Positions 10,434 through 19,910 are shown, numbered from the stretch's first letter. The stretch: 64,000 bases of DNA from Prorocentrum cordatum (GCA_963575745.1 CAUYUJ010019370.1:1-64000), one strand, 5' to 3'. Translations and numbers: made by a program. Notes: generated by a model from the letters alone, not told the origin.

Positions 10434-13400
10434 TTAAGGTGGGATGAGGCCTCTGGCTCGTTGCTCCGACAACGACAGAAGCTTTGGCCAGAGCCCATCC
10501 ACAATCCTGTTTAAATAGTCTTGTCGGGACTTGTTGGTCCTATGAGTACACTCGGATGCAAGCCCTATGATTTGGTCGGAGGAATAATATCCGCACACTC
10601 CGCAAAACCAGAGTTTCAGGTTGACGTGAAACCTGAGATTGTGAGAGGAATGCAGCCACCCCCCCGCCCTATGGACTTTACACCCCGAGGGTATCCTTGA
10701 AACAACACCGTCTACATACTGCAGCTCAAAACAGGGCGTCTTAAGCCAATTCGCGAGACATTTTTTTGACGCGGACCCTTGGCACCTCATGCACTGGCGC
10801 CCAGAGTCATCCAGGATATGCGTGGTACAGAAACGAGCAACAACGATGGGGGCAGGCGGAACGATACGAAGTTGCTCCGACTCCCTACGGGGTCTGGGGT
10901 CAACGGACATCGCGTCCATCGTGGCTCTCAAGAGCCGCCTCCTGACCAACTCCGCTTTTTTCTCCTGCAGTGCGACACGAGTGCGTTCTGCTTGTGGAAC
11001 ACGATGTGCCTCAGCCGCACGTCCTGCCAACTGATCAGCTCGATGATTGCCGTGCCACATCCACGGCGCATATCCTTTCCCTGCAGCTTCCGTCTCCGAC
11101 AAGTGTGAATTCATAAACAAGACGGAAACACGGCCGTGTCGGTCTCCGTCGGCATGCATGTGCTGACCGATGGCACCCCATAGGTCAACGTCCGAATTGG
11201 CCTCACGTGGGCGGAGGTAGGTGCGGCTTGTCCACCCTTTCTCCACCCCTTCGTTGTCTGTAAGATACACGACGGCGCCACGAGTGCATCGTAGGACGTA
11301 CTCCAGCACCGCCAACTCGCCTCTGTAGACTGTCTGCCTCCGTCCTGGTAGGGGGCCCCATGCTTCGAGCCCAAGCCTGACGGGATTGCGCCGCTCAACG
11401 ATGACAAAACCCAATCCCACTCGCCTCAGCTTGGGAGAATGAGTATCTGCTCCACCGCTCGCGTCCCCACAAATGTACACTGGGTTGTCGTCGGTGCCCT
11501 CTGCAAAGATGCGGCCACTGCTCCAGGGCCCTGGGTCTGTATGCAAGGGTTGACCGACCGTGGGGTTCATCACATGCATGGACTCCGCAGGTCGGTACTG
11601 CGCACCTCCTTCGTTTGCCTGGGGCATGAAGGGAAGTGGGCAATGCGTGCCTACGGAGTCAAGTATCCAGCTCTCCTCTGCAGCTGGTGGACTCACTGCC
11701 GTCCACGAACTTGGCAGCAGTCCTCGAAGCCAGAAACATTCGTACTGCTCGTACTGGCTGGTGGCCTGCGGTGTATACTGGTCGGAGTCGCGGTACGCCT
11801 GATGCCCTACGTTCTGAGGGCACAACCAGCACCGATGCAGGGGTGTCTCAGGGTACCTATCCCCGTGCAGCAGGCACCTGGGGCACAGCTTGAACTCCTC
11901 GTCGTCAACCTCGAAGCGTGTCCGAGGCCAAGTGCCTCCAGTCGCCACTGCCAGCATCGTCTCGGCCCATTGTGCCCCCTTAGGCACCTGTGCCAGACGT
12001 CTGAGTAGGTCTCGGAGGGAGTCGTTGTCGATGCCCTCGGCCATACCCTCGCCGAGGTAATGCGTGGCTGCCTGCTGCCAGAGAACTTCCCTGACTGAAC
12101 TGGAAAGATCTGCAAGAATATCGCTGAAATCCTCGTTGCCCGTCAGCTCGTCATTCTTGAAATGCCATTCAACCTGCTCACGACCACCTCCTCGTGTCAG
12201 TCGCCAATGCGATGGTGAAATCGGCTCCCAATGGTACTGCAGAAGAGTAACAATCACTGCGCTGACTGGTCCACGTACATGTCGTGTCCTCTCGGCGCTG
12301 GTAAGTGCCCTCATCTTGCTGACGATGTCTGGCCAAACTTTCTCGATGGATCTGCGGATAGCACTGTTCGAAGTCCAGAGTCGCAACCATTCGCTCAAAC
12401 ACTCCTTGCTCAAGCGGATGGCTGGGTCCTGCTCGGGGGCGCGCAGATCGAGCGTCGTAGTCAAACAGCGACCCCGACGATTCGACCCGCATACTGATCC
12501 CAGCCTGCGTCGTAGATTGCTGAGCTCTGTGCCGAACATCCCGTGAATCTGATGTCCGTAATGTGCTACCGTCTGGCCTGCAACTTTCTCCAAAGTAGCT
12601 GTGACCGCATATTGTCTGCTTGCTCTTGCCCACCGTGAAATCCTGCGATGTCGCCCTGCTGCTTTGACCGCGCGGCCACGCCGTGTCATGCGTGCCGCTC
12701 TGCGCCCTGCAGCAAGGTCAACTCCAAGGTATGCTGCTTGCAGGACTGGTCGTAGCGTGAAACCTCGTCGCCGAAGAGCTGCTGTGATCGTCTTTGCCTG
12801 TTGATGCTTGGCTGCGATCAGCACGCTCTTGGAGGCAACTGATAGCTGCTCCTCTGCAAGGAAATTGAACGTATCTGTTACTCCTTTGACTAACTTCCGA
12901 AAAACAAACTTCTCTGATCCAACAGCTGATTCACTCAAATCGTCAATCCAGAGCCGTACATGTAGCCCTGGGTTCCCCTCGGTAAGCTTCTTCATCACGA
13001 AATGTGTCGCGCACTTGCCGAAGCGTGTCCCGTTCCTGAGACCTTGGATGATCGATCTTGCAACCTGGAACGGCCGACACGTTGAGCCGAGCTGAGTCAT
13101 CATTCGTGGTGCTGTGCAGAGCTGGAGCTCTAAAAACAAGATGACTGGGGGGAAATTCAGCTTAAGTGCGGCATATACCAGGCATGCCCAAGTGACCGCA
13201 TCATAGAAAGACTGGATGTCCAGGATGGCATGCGCATATGATACGCCCAGCACTCCGTAGATCTCCTCGTACACAGTCTTGAGGAATGCCTCACGTAGCG
13301 CCGCATTCCCTGCCAGCGCTGCATCCCAACTCTCACTGGAATCAATCGTCCAAGGTTTCATGATGTCTTCGCGGATCATGGACCAAATCCTACACACCAT

Positions 13401-16208
13401 ACATAAAATGCCAATCACGCGATCGCCTTGAGCCTTTTTAGGCAAGAGGCGGCCCTCGACGATGAGCAGCTGCCACGGCCACGTCAACTGATCCTCCACC
13501 TGATTGTAAAAATCCACCAGCTCAGCCCTCGCCGACAGAGGGAGCCTCTGGACATCCATGGGAGTGAGTCTGTCCACCCCGAGCCCTGCGCGAGGCTTCA
13601 TTCGCCTCACAGCCCTGTCCAGCTGGCCCACCTCGATCAGCGGGAGCTCGGTCGAGTCCGACTCGGACCGAATCCTCTGAAACAGTTGAATCGCGCCTTG
13701 AACATCTACCTGCTCGGGAGCCCAAAGCCTATGCCAGTGTTGGACCTTGTGGTCCACAACATCAACAGGATGATACAAAGTGTCGCCGCTCTTGGTGATG
13801 AGCTGATCCACCGTCAGCGGCGTCTCACGTAAACTCCGAAAGAGAACTCCTTTCGCCTCTGCAGTCGTGACCCACGCTCGAAATTCAGAAAGCGATTCGC
13901 TCAGAGCACGGCTCTGAGCCCTCTTGGCAAGCCTGAAAGCCGCCTGCTCAAAATAAGATAAAATGTTGACTGATGCCTTGCTGATGTTTGAGAGAGCTCC
14001 CACCCAAGTGTCCCAGGACGGATCTGCTTCTCTCAGGACGCGCGCTACTCCTTCAGGGAAGGTAGTGGCCAGTCTCCAGCACGCGTGATGTAGGTGCTGC
14101 TGTTGCAACCGTCCGTTATCCTTCTGCCGATGTTTCAGTAGCTGCTGAACGACCGTGTGTGTCTGCAGCCACCACCCTGCTATGGAATCACGAATAGGAA
14201 CCGCTCTGACTTTGGCGGGAATGTGTAACTCCTTGACACGCAAAGTGGGGCCTTTGGCTCGGCCACAGGATGCCGCCACCTCTCGTGGCGGCTCGTTCCC
14301 GCCTGGTCTGTGATGCACCAAAATCGTCCTCTCCACTGCTGATACCCACGTCGCGTAGGTGGTGCTGACCGCGAGCACTGGCTCGATCCCTCCAGCCAAA
14401 ACGGCTACAGATTGCGCAATGGGAGGCCAAATGTGATGCTCGTATTGTCTGACAACACCCACCGCATGGCGCTCGGACAACCAAGTACTCTCAGGAATAT
14501 CGAAGGTGGGCCCACTAGACTCTTCTTGGAGAATATTGCCTACCGAGACCTCGGGGGGGCGCTCCAAGGGGGGGTCGGGTGTGGCTTTAAATTGCATTCC
14601 TGCGACATTGTCCGAATTGTTAAATGGGACCTGTGCGCTGGCTGCTGGGGGCGGCTCAGGTTGGGGTGGGGAGAGCCCAGCAGCCGCAGCAGGAGGAGCA
14701 GCGGAGGGAGGCGGGGAGGGGGCCCGCACGTTAGACGGCAAAGGCAGCCCAGACGTGAGATTCGTCGCGGGCCTAAACTCCGACTCATTCGCCCAAGGAT
14801 CCTCCTCAGGATCGGAGTCCCATCCCTCGGCCGACTCACCCAGCAGCAGCCAGTCTAGGTCTTCGGGGGGCTCTTCGTGAGGCTCAGTGGTCTCAGGCTC
14901 CTCCCCAAAAAGTGACGTGTAAAGTGAAACCCTACGCTCGTGTGCCTCACGCTTCCTAACAGCCAGCTTCTTACGTGACTCAGACGATTTGGACCCTGGC
15001 GTTGCCTCATGCTTGGGTCTTCCTACTTGAGGTAACCTGGCGGGAAGCTCCAGAGTCCTGACCAACAGCTGAGCCCCAGAGCCTCTGATACGAATGTGAA
15101 GGCCAATGTGCGTCTTCCAGGGAACCTGCACGACAGGAGTGATGGAGATGAGGTGAGGGAGACAGTGGTGACTCGCCACGGCATAGTCGATCAGGGATCC
15201 CGATGCTCCTGCCGTGCACGTCGCGACGAGGTCTCCTGTGTAGAGCCTCCCTCCAAGTGACGAAAAGAAACCTGTCCGCGCCAGTGTGGCCGCTGGAACA
15301 TTGAAGTCCCCGACTATGAGCCAGGGTAGCTGCAAGGAACGAACAAGTCCTCCCAGCTTGTGATAGCGCACCAAATTGTCGCCTGTAAGGCCCACTGAGG
15401 ACAGGCCATAAAACACTATGACCACCAGGCTGAACCCCTTGAGGTGCACCACCGTCGCGCAGAAGCCGTCCCGTGCACAACCCCGTCGTGCTCGAAAACC
15501 TTGGTGTTCAGCTGCACTCAGCGCATGAACTTGCCTGTGACCAGAAGTGAGGAACCATTCGCCACCCTCGTTGGCCCTGCCCTCCATGTCCAAGGACTTG
15601 GCGTGACCTGAGGGTCTGGCGCCGTTCGCGATCAACTTCATGCCGATCGCCTGAGCCTCCTTGTGCCATGGCCGAAGAGCGTCAGCTGCCACGTGCGTTT
15701 CCACGAAGGCCCAGAACTGGTGCTTGTCGGCATTCTCTGAGAGGTAGGTCCAGGCTTGCGACGTCTTGGCAGACGTCCCCATACTAGTGATATTCGCGAA
15801 AAAAAGGCTGCACTCTTCACCAGCTGCATCGTGGCTCCCTAGTGGAGCGTCGGCTGTGCCAGTGTGGATGACCCCTTCCTGCGCCTGACTGTCAGTCGAG
15901 CTGTCGACTATCGTCACCGCAGCCTGGGGCCCTACAGCAACTGAAGTAGGAGTTGGCGAAGACTGGCTCCCCGTCGAGGTACCCGATACCTGCGAACTGG
16001 AGCCGCTCGCCGTGGTAGAGCTCGTGAAACTGGCGGCCGATCCGCACTGTGACTGAGATGGCACAGTAGCGTTGTCCGCCTGGAGGGCCTCCGCGATGCT
16101 GATCTTCTGGAAGATCGCGTCGAAGAGGTGCAAAACCTTGGCGCTGGAGACGGCGCCTGCATGCGCCGAGGCGTCCCCCTCCACGGTCGTGGGAGGCCTC
16201 GGCTGCAC
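10434..16208 (-). CDS. LINE ORF2: endonuclease/reverse transcriptase/RNase H
   Basis: This is a polyprotein of about 1924 codons that cuts target DNA and copies element RNA into it. Residues are counted from the GTG at 16208. An APE-type endonuclease spans about 131-380, with N139 (FFANI), E170 (FVETH), GDFN at 300-303, D341 (SLIDY) and H367 (KTHIG). A Pro-rich acidic linker spans about 430-560. The reverse transcriptase spans about 870-1180, with GVDRLTPMDV, motif A Asp997 (AILDIQSFYDA), QGLRNGTRFGK and motif C WIDDL at 1087-1091. A Cys/His finger (CPRC...HRCWLC) is at 1442-1463. The RNase H domain spans about 1575-1735, with D1582, E1631, D1651 and D1725. The C-terminus has further CxxC pairs. 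There is no ATG before codon 143, inside the endonuclease. The frame is continuous with ORF1 across one TGA, so expression probably needs readthrough or non-AUG reinitiation. Confidence 0.93.
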   Translation of the reverse strand: MQPRPPTTVEGDASAHAGAVSSAKVLHLFDAIFQKISIAEALQADNATVPSQSQCGSAASFTSSTTASGSSSQVSGTSTGSQSSPTPTSVAVGPQAAVTIVDSSTDSQAQEGVIHTGTADAPLGSHDAAGEECSLFFANITSMGTSAKTSQAWTYLSENADKHQFWAFVETHVAADALRPWHKEAQAIGMKLIANGARPSGHAKSLDMEGRANEGGEWFLTSGHRQVHALSAAEHQGFRARRGCARDGFCATVVHLKGFSLVVIVFYGLSSVGLTGDNLVRYHKLGGLVRSLQLPWLIVGDFNVPAATLARTGFFSSLGGRLYTGDLVATCTAGASGSLIDYAVASHHCLPHLISITPVVQVPWKTHIGLHIRIRGSGAQLLVRTLELPARLPQVGRPKHEATPGSKSSESRKKLAVRKREAHERRVSLYTSLFGEEPETTEPHEEPPEDLDWLLLGESAEGWDSDPEEDPWANESEFRPATNLTSGLPLPSNVRAPSPPPSAAPPAAAAGLSPPQPEPPPAASAQVPFNNSDNVAGMQFKATPDPPLERPPEVSVGNILQEESSGPTFDIPESTWLSERHAVGVVRQYEHHIWPPIAQSVAVLAGGIEPVLAVSTTYATWVSAVERTILVHHRPGGNEPPREVAASCGRAKGPTLRVKELHIPAKVRAVPIRDSIAGWWLQTHTVVQQLLKHRQKDNGRLQQQHLHHACWRLATTFPEGVARVLREADPSWDTWVGALSNISKASVNILSYFEQAAFRLAKRAQSRALSESLSEFRAWVTTAEAKGVLFRSLRETPLTVDQLITKSGDTLYHPVDVVDHKVQHWHRLWAPEQVDVQGAIQLFQRIRSESDSTELPLIEVGQLDRAVRRMKPRAGLGVDRLTPMDVQRLPLSARAELVDFYNQVEDQLTWPWQLLIVEGRLLPKKAQGDRVIGILCMVCRIWSMIREDIMKPWTIDSSESWDAALAGNAALREAFLKTVYEEIYGVLGVSYAHAILDIQSFYDAVTWACLVYAALKLNFPPVILFLELQLCTAPRMMTQLGSTCRPFQVARSIIQGLRNGTRFGKCATHFVMKKLTEGNPGLHVRLWIDDLSESAVGSEKFVFRKLVKGVTDTFNFLAEEQLSVASKSVLIAAKHQQAKTITAALRRRGFTLRPVLQAAYLGVDLAAGRRAARMTRRGRAVKAAGRHRRISRWARASRQYAVTATLEKVAGQTVAHYGHQIHGMFGTELSNLRRRLGSVCGSNRRGRCLTTTLDLRAPEQDPAIRLSKECLSEWLRLWTSNSAIRRSIEKVWPDIVSKMRALTSAERTRHVRGPVSAVIVTLLQYHWEPISPSHWRLTRGGGREQVEWHFKNDELTGNEDFSDILADLSSSVREVLWQQAATHYLGEGMAEGIDNDSLRDLLRRLAQVPKGAQWAETMLAVATGGTWPRTRFEVDDEEFKLCPRCLLHGDRYPETPLHRCWLCPQNVGHQAYRDSDQYTPQATSQYEQYECFWLRGLLPSSWTAVSPPAAEESWILDSVGTHCPLPFMPQANEGGAQYRPAESMHVMNPTVGQPLHTDPGPWSSGRIFAEGTDDNPVYICGDASGGADTHSPKLRRVGLGFVIVERRNPVRLGLEAWGPLPGRRQTVYRGELAVLEYVLRCTRGAVVYLTDNEGVEKGWTSRTYLRPREANSDVDLWGAIGQHMHADGDRHGRVSVLFMNSHLSETEAAGKGYAPWMWHGNHRADQLAGRAAEAHRVPQAERTRVALQEKKAELVRRRLLRATMDAMSVDPRPRRESEQLRIVPPAPIVVARFCTTHILDDSGRQCMRCQGSASKKCLANWLKTPCFELQYVDGVVSRIPSGCKVHRAGGWLHSSHNLRFHVNLKLWFCGVCGYYSSDQIIGLASECTHRTNKSRQDYLNRIVDGLWPKLLSLSEQRARGLIPP

Positions 16209-16211
16209 TCC

Positions 16212-17357
16212 TCACTTGCCACCAGCTCCGCCGCCCTTGCCACGGGTGGCTCTGGTGCCCTTGCCGCTCTTGGTGTTGCCGAACTTGGTGTCCGCGCCGC
16301 CGCCCACCGACAAAAGAGCCTGGGCTTCGGCCGTGGCTGCTGCCTGCGCCTCCGAGAGCTTGCGGGCCGAGATGGCCGCAGCTGCCGCGGCGACGGCTGT
16401 GCCGCTGGGCTCAGGGCCGGCGGCGTCGGCGGTGGCTGCGACGTCGGCTGCGGCTGGCGTGCCGCCTGAAGCCGCCGCGGCGTCGCTGCCTGGCGTGATC
16501 GCCTGGCCTGCGCCGCCGCCCCCGCCAGCCTGGGCCTCGTCCGTCCCCTCCGTCGGCTGCTTGTCCTCGTCGGTGTCGGTCTTGCGCTTCTTGCCAGCGC
16601 GCACGTGGATCGTCTCATGCAGCTCCTTGGCCCTCGCGATCCTGGATTTCACGTCTTCAGACTTGGACGCCAACTGAGACTTGTACTGCTGGAGTTCGGC
16701 ATGGATCTTCATAAGGTCATCCTTCTCCGCCGTCTCGATGCCCTCGAGCTGGTCCAGATCTTTGAATAGATCTTCGTCCCAAACGATGTCGAAAGCTGCC
16801 TGCGAGGTGGCCTGCTCGGGCTGATCTGCCGAGCCTCTGACCTCGCGTGCGAAGGCCGCAGTGGCTTGCTTCCGCTCCAAATCTGCCTGCGCCAGTATCA
16901 GTGCTGCCTCAGCCTCTCGCTGCTTGGCCCTGTCGAGGTTGGCCTGACAACGAACAACGGCAGCCACTGCTTGATCATGTTTGGCGTTGGCGTCCCTCCA
17001 CTGGCCTGAGACACGTCGAAGTGCGTCTTCGGCCGTGGACGCCCTGCTGGTCGCCATGGACGGGTTGAGCTGGGCCTGCAGCACCTTGGTCACCTGGACA
17101 AGCTGGGGCGCTGCGACGGATGTAGCCAAGCCCTTGATGAGCCCCTCCACTATCGCCTGCGTCTGATGCTGTTGTGCCTCCTGGTCGCGTGCACCACGAC
17201 CTGGCTTGTGCAAGGTGTTGCCATCGCCCTCATAGAGCTTGACGTTGCCCCCGCACTTGGCACAGCGACATTGTCGGCCTCGAAGACTCTTGTTCCAATC
17301 CCAAGCGCCGCAGGAGCCGCATTTGGACCACTGCTTCGCTAGCTGTCCTCGGGCCAT
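16212..17357 (-). CDS. LINE ORF1: zinc ribbon and coiled-coil protein
   Basis: This is a 381-residue protein starting at a true ATG (17357). The N-terminus has a zinc-ribbon-like pattern: C13-x2-C16, then C30, C32 and C35 (KCGSCGAWDW...CRCAKCGG). Charged heptad-like segments at about 100-170 and 200-245 suggest coiled coils. Next come a basic KKRK stretch, a long Ala/Gly-rich low-complexity region (about 270-350) and a Lys/Gly-rich tail. LINE ORF1 proteins typically bind element RNA and multimerise; that role is inferred here from position and architecture, not from a named domain. Its TGA stop (16212-16214) is followed in the same frame by GGA GTG and the rest of ORF2, which suggests an ORF1-ORF2 fusion product by readthrough, or a recent nonsense change. 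Confidence 0.88.
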   Translation of the reverse strand: MARGQLAKQWSKCGSCGAWDWNKSLRGRQCRCAKCGGNVKLYEGDGNTLHKPGRGARDQEAQQHQTQAIVEGLIKGLATSVAAPQLVQVTKVLQAQLNPSMATSRASTAEDALRRVSGQWRDANAKHDQAVAAVVRCQANLDRAKQREAEAALILAQADLERKQATAAFAREVRGSADQPEQATSQAAFDIVWDEDLFKDLDQLEGIETAEKDDLMKIHAELQQYKSQLASKSEDVKSRIARAKELHETIHVRAGKKRKTDTDEDKQPTEGTDEAQAGGGGGAGQAITPGSDAAAASGGTPAAADVAATADAAGPEPSGTAVAAAAAAISARKLSEAQAAATAEAQALLSVGGGADTKFGNTKSGKGTRATRGKGGGAGGK

Positions 17358-17503
17358 CGCGTAGCCTGTATTTGCACTGTCTAGCCAACCGCTGTCTGTG
17401 AACTCTGGTGGCTCGCAGAGAGTCGGTGCTCCTCAAGCACTCCGAGAAAGTACAGTGCTGGACTGAGAACCTGCCTCGCGCACGGGGGCGTGAGGACTTG
17501 GTG

Positions 17504-17524
17504 CTCGAGCCCAAATTGCTTGAG
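17504..17524 (-). other. Spliced-leader relic at LINE 5' terminus
   Basis: Reading the minus strand, the 21 bases that begin exactly next to the target-site duplication match the dinoflagellate spliced leader at 15 of 21 positions, and at 14 of the last 17 (AGCAATTTGGGCTCGAG here). The leader consensus is quoted from memory. The position is what a trans-spliced, then reverse-transcribed element RNA would give. Confidence 0.6.
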
Positions 17525-17539
17525 AAGGAAAAGGAATGG
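17525..17539. repeat. LINE target-site duplication, 5' copy
   Basis: AAGGAAAAGGAATGG is identical to 10368-10382. The plus-strand sequence continues into a GGA tract, so the empty site would join 10382 to 17540. Confidence 0.8.
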
Positions 17540-18368
17540 AGGAGGAGGAGGAGGAGGAGGAGGAGGAGGAGGAGGAGGAGGAGGAGGAGGAGGAGGAGGA
17601 GGAGGAGGAAGGGGAGGAGGAGGAGGACCAGAGCAAACCCAAGACTCAGCAACGATGTTGGAATGCACCCTCCCTCAAATCTCCCTCTTCACAGGCCCCT
17701 ACAAGGGTTCATTTCCACTGAGGGAGTTGCCCCGTTGGGAGACAACCGTGTATAAGTCCTGATGCGTGCCCAGACACCATTCTCAGGACTTCAGCGCCAT
17801 GAGTTATCCTGACGGTTGCGTTTTCACGACGTCTTAATCGTGCCAGAACACCTTTCTTGGGACTTAGCACCGCGGATCAACGTAAATGTTGCGCCCTGAC
17901 AACCTTGAGCCGTTCGCATTTTGAAAACGACCGTCGCCCTCAGTCCGTTAAGTTCTTGCAGGTTTTTCAGACGAGCGTGCGCGGCGCTAGGGCGGGAACC
18001 ACATTGAAAACCACCTGCCGTCAATGTGTAAACTCTTGCAGAATTTTGAAGCGAGTGTACGCGGCACCGAGGGGAGAGCCACTTTTTGACAACCACCCGC
18101 CCTCAAAGTGTTCAACTCTTGTAAGTTTGTAGGCCGAATGAAGGGGGCGTTCAGGCGAGAACCACATTTTGAAGCCCCCCGACTTTCATCCGCAAACAAA
18201 AACGAATGAGCGTGGCGCGAAGGATATAACCACATTTTGAAAAACACCTGCCCTCCATCTTGTTGCTCGTTTTTACGCTTCAGGTTCATAAATGGTAAGG
18301 AAGCCTCCGACGAACCGCCCGACATGCCCTTCCGATTGGCCTCGGGGTGCGACAAGGAGGAGTTATTC
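17536..18368 (+). repeat. Composite repeat unit Y: (GGA)n, linker, ~80-bp repeats
   Basis: The unit starts with a GGA tract (to about 17625), then GACCAGAGCAAACCCAAGA and AATGCACCCTCCC. From about 17880 it has ~80-bp units with GTGCGCGGCGC, GCGAGAACCACATTTTGAA and CCGCCCTC, and it ends with GGCCTCGGGGTGCGACAAGG. The GGA-linker part recurs at 39195-39300 followed by similar ~80-bp units. The end part recurs at 10105-10366. No gene is seen in it. Confidence 0.7.
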
Positions 18369-18390
18369 AACATGAACCAAGGCAACAGGT

Positions 18391-18393
18391 ATA

Positions 18394-18448
<55 letters not shown>

Positions 18449-18577
18449 GGATGGTGAGGATGATGAGGATGATGAGGATGATGAAGATGATGATGACGGT
18501 GATGGTGACGGTGATGGTGATGGTGCTGCTGATGATGGTGATGATGATGATGGTGGTGATGATTATGACGATGATGG

Positions 18578-18616
<39 letters not shown>

Positions 18617-18629
18617 CGATGCTGATGAC

Positions 18630-18701
<72 letters not shown>

Positions 18702-18780
18702 GATGATGATGCTGACGATGGCGCTGACGATGGCGATGACGATGGCGATGACGAGTATGATGATGAGGATTCTGATGACG
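18391..18780. repeat. (GAT)n microsatellite
   Basis: This is a trinucleotide tract with GAC, GGT and GCT variants. Poly-Asp, poly-Met, poly-His and poly-Ile frames are artefacts of it. From 18790 to 19140 I see no gene. Confidence 0.95.
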
Positions 18781-19139
18781 ACGGCCATCACGACCAGCTG
18801 TACACGGCATAGCGTGTCGCCAGGGTGGCCGCCGCGACACGCTGAGCAAAAGTTCACGATCGTACAGAGACCATCCTGAGCCAATCGCAACAGGACGCCA
18901 TCCTCGCCCTACACCTTCCCCACCTTTTCTGTCAGGCCAGATGAACCCAACCCTCGCATCCAGTTGTGGCCCCTCTATCCACTTTGTAAACCCCACGGTG
19001 ACCGAAGTACCATGGCATGGGATACCACGTTGCGAACAAGTTCCAACAGCGCACGAAGTCACGACCGGAGCCCGAGACCCCATCTTTCCGCGGCATTTTT
19101 CCAGCCGAAACCACGGCCCTGGAGTGGCATGGGAGGTCC

Positions 19140-19774
19140 AGGGGCCCCACGAGCGCCCTCGTGGCCTCCACAGTTGCCCCGTGGGCGCGCAGATAGCCAA
19201 CAAATATTGCACGATAGTGTACCGAACCAGTCCATCACACCCCGAGAGCGCAGAAGATGCCTTGTGGACGGCCCCCGAAGGCTTCAGGCTGCGCCAGAAC
19301 GACCTCCGGCAGGCTTCAGTGGGCGCCCGAGGCCCCAGTCGAGTGCCCCTGGAGCCACAAAGTGTTCATGTCTTTTGGGTTCTTCAATGCTTTTGGGATC
19401 CGCAACTTTTCGAGTTTCAGACAATCGCAAGACGGCCCAAGAGGCCCACAGGACCGCCCCAAGACGAGCCAAGGGCCCCCAGGAGGGCCCAGGGGCGCCC
19501 ACGACGGCCCAAGAGGGCCCAAAGACGGCCCCAAGAAGGGCTCAAGAGGGGGAACATGAATCGAAAATTCGAGTCTTCGCCCCAACATGCCGTCCGGAGG
19601 CCCCAAAGGGGCCCCGAGAGGCTCCCACGAGGCTTTAAGAGGCTCCCAAGAGGCCCACACGACGCCCCAGAAGGCCCCAAAACAACCCCAAAGAGGCCCA
19701 ACAACGATCCCCAAGAGGCCCCGCGATGCCTCAAGAAGAGCCAAGAGCCCATCAAGACCTCCCAAGAGAACTCC
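19140..19774. repeat. GGCC-decamer array, CCAAGA orientation
   Basis: Degenerate GGCCCAAGAG/GCCCCAAGAC units, with an AT-richer core at about 19365-19430 (TCTTTTGGGTTCTTCAATGC...). The array stops exactly where the spliced-leader relic begins. Confidence 0.75.
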
Positions 19775-19796
19775 TCCGTAGCCATTTAGGCCCAAG
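19775..19796 (+). other. Relict dinoflagellate spliced leader
   Basis: TCCGTAGCCATTT is followed by AGGCCCAAG. The 22-base segment matches the published dinoflagellate leader, recalled from memory, at 20 positions; the differences are T to A at position 14 and T to C at position 18. A genomic leader outside its own gene array normally marks a trans-spliced mRNA that was reverse transcribed and reinserted. Confidence 0.7.
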
Positions 19797-19910
19797 TACT
19801 TCGTCCAAGGCGTGGAACTTGCCATACATCTGATTCTTTACTTTCGCGCCAAGCACGTCAGCTGACACGTTGCTAGAACCGAAGACAGCGTCAGATAACC
19901 TCAAGATGCT
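19797..19910. pseudogene. Non-repetitive body behind the leader relic
   Basis: About 110 bp of unique sequence follow the leader directly, and both neighbours are decamer repeats. In the plus sense it would be the 5' part of a retroposed transcript; the frame reading YFVQGVELAIHLILYF stops after 22 codons. On the minus strand it reads LSDAVFGSSNVSADVLGAKV and KNQMYGKFHALDEVLG, which looks more protein-like. The two readings conflict, and I cannot decide between a retrocopy fragment and an exon on the opposite strand. Confidence 0.35.

Larger units (their letters stand above)
10383..17524 (-). mobile_element. Full-length LINE-type (non-LTR) retrotransposon
   Basis: The 7.1-kb element lies on the minus strand between 15-bp direct repeats. 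In its own 5'-to-3' order it has a spliced-leader-like 5' end (17524-17504), a ~146-nt leader, ORF1 (17357-16212), ORF2 (16208-10434), a short 3' region and a (ATTCCC)n-type tail. There are no LTRs. The domain order endonuclease, reverse transcriptase, RNase H is that of an APE-type LINE. All catalytic motifs that can be seen are intact, so it may be a recent insertion. The only lesion or peculiarity is the in-frame TGA between ORF1 and ORF2. It sits between two copies of a composite ~80-bp repeat. A decayed relative is at 61260-64000. Confidence 0.9.

Noticed and set aside
12064-12546. Plus-strand frames within 10434-17357
   Set aside because: Shadows of the LINE ORFs. They lack the domain sequence that the minus frame shows throughout.
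17895-17925. CTTGAGCC as another leader relic on the minus strand
   Set aside because: Only eight bases match; the rest belongs to the ~80-bp repeat.
18367-19212. Poly-His, poly-Asp and poly-Met frames (also 294-809, 43739-45868)
   Set aside because: Produced by GAT and GGA microsatellites. No non-repeat protein sequence is conserved.
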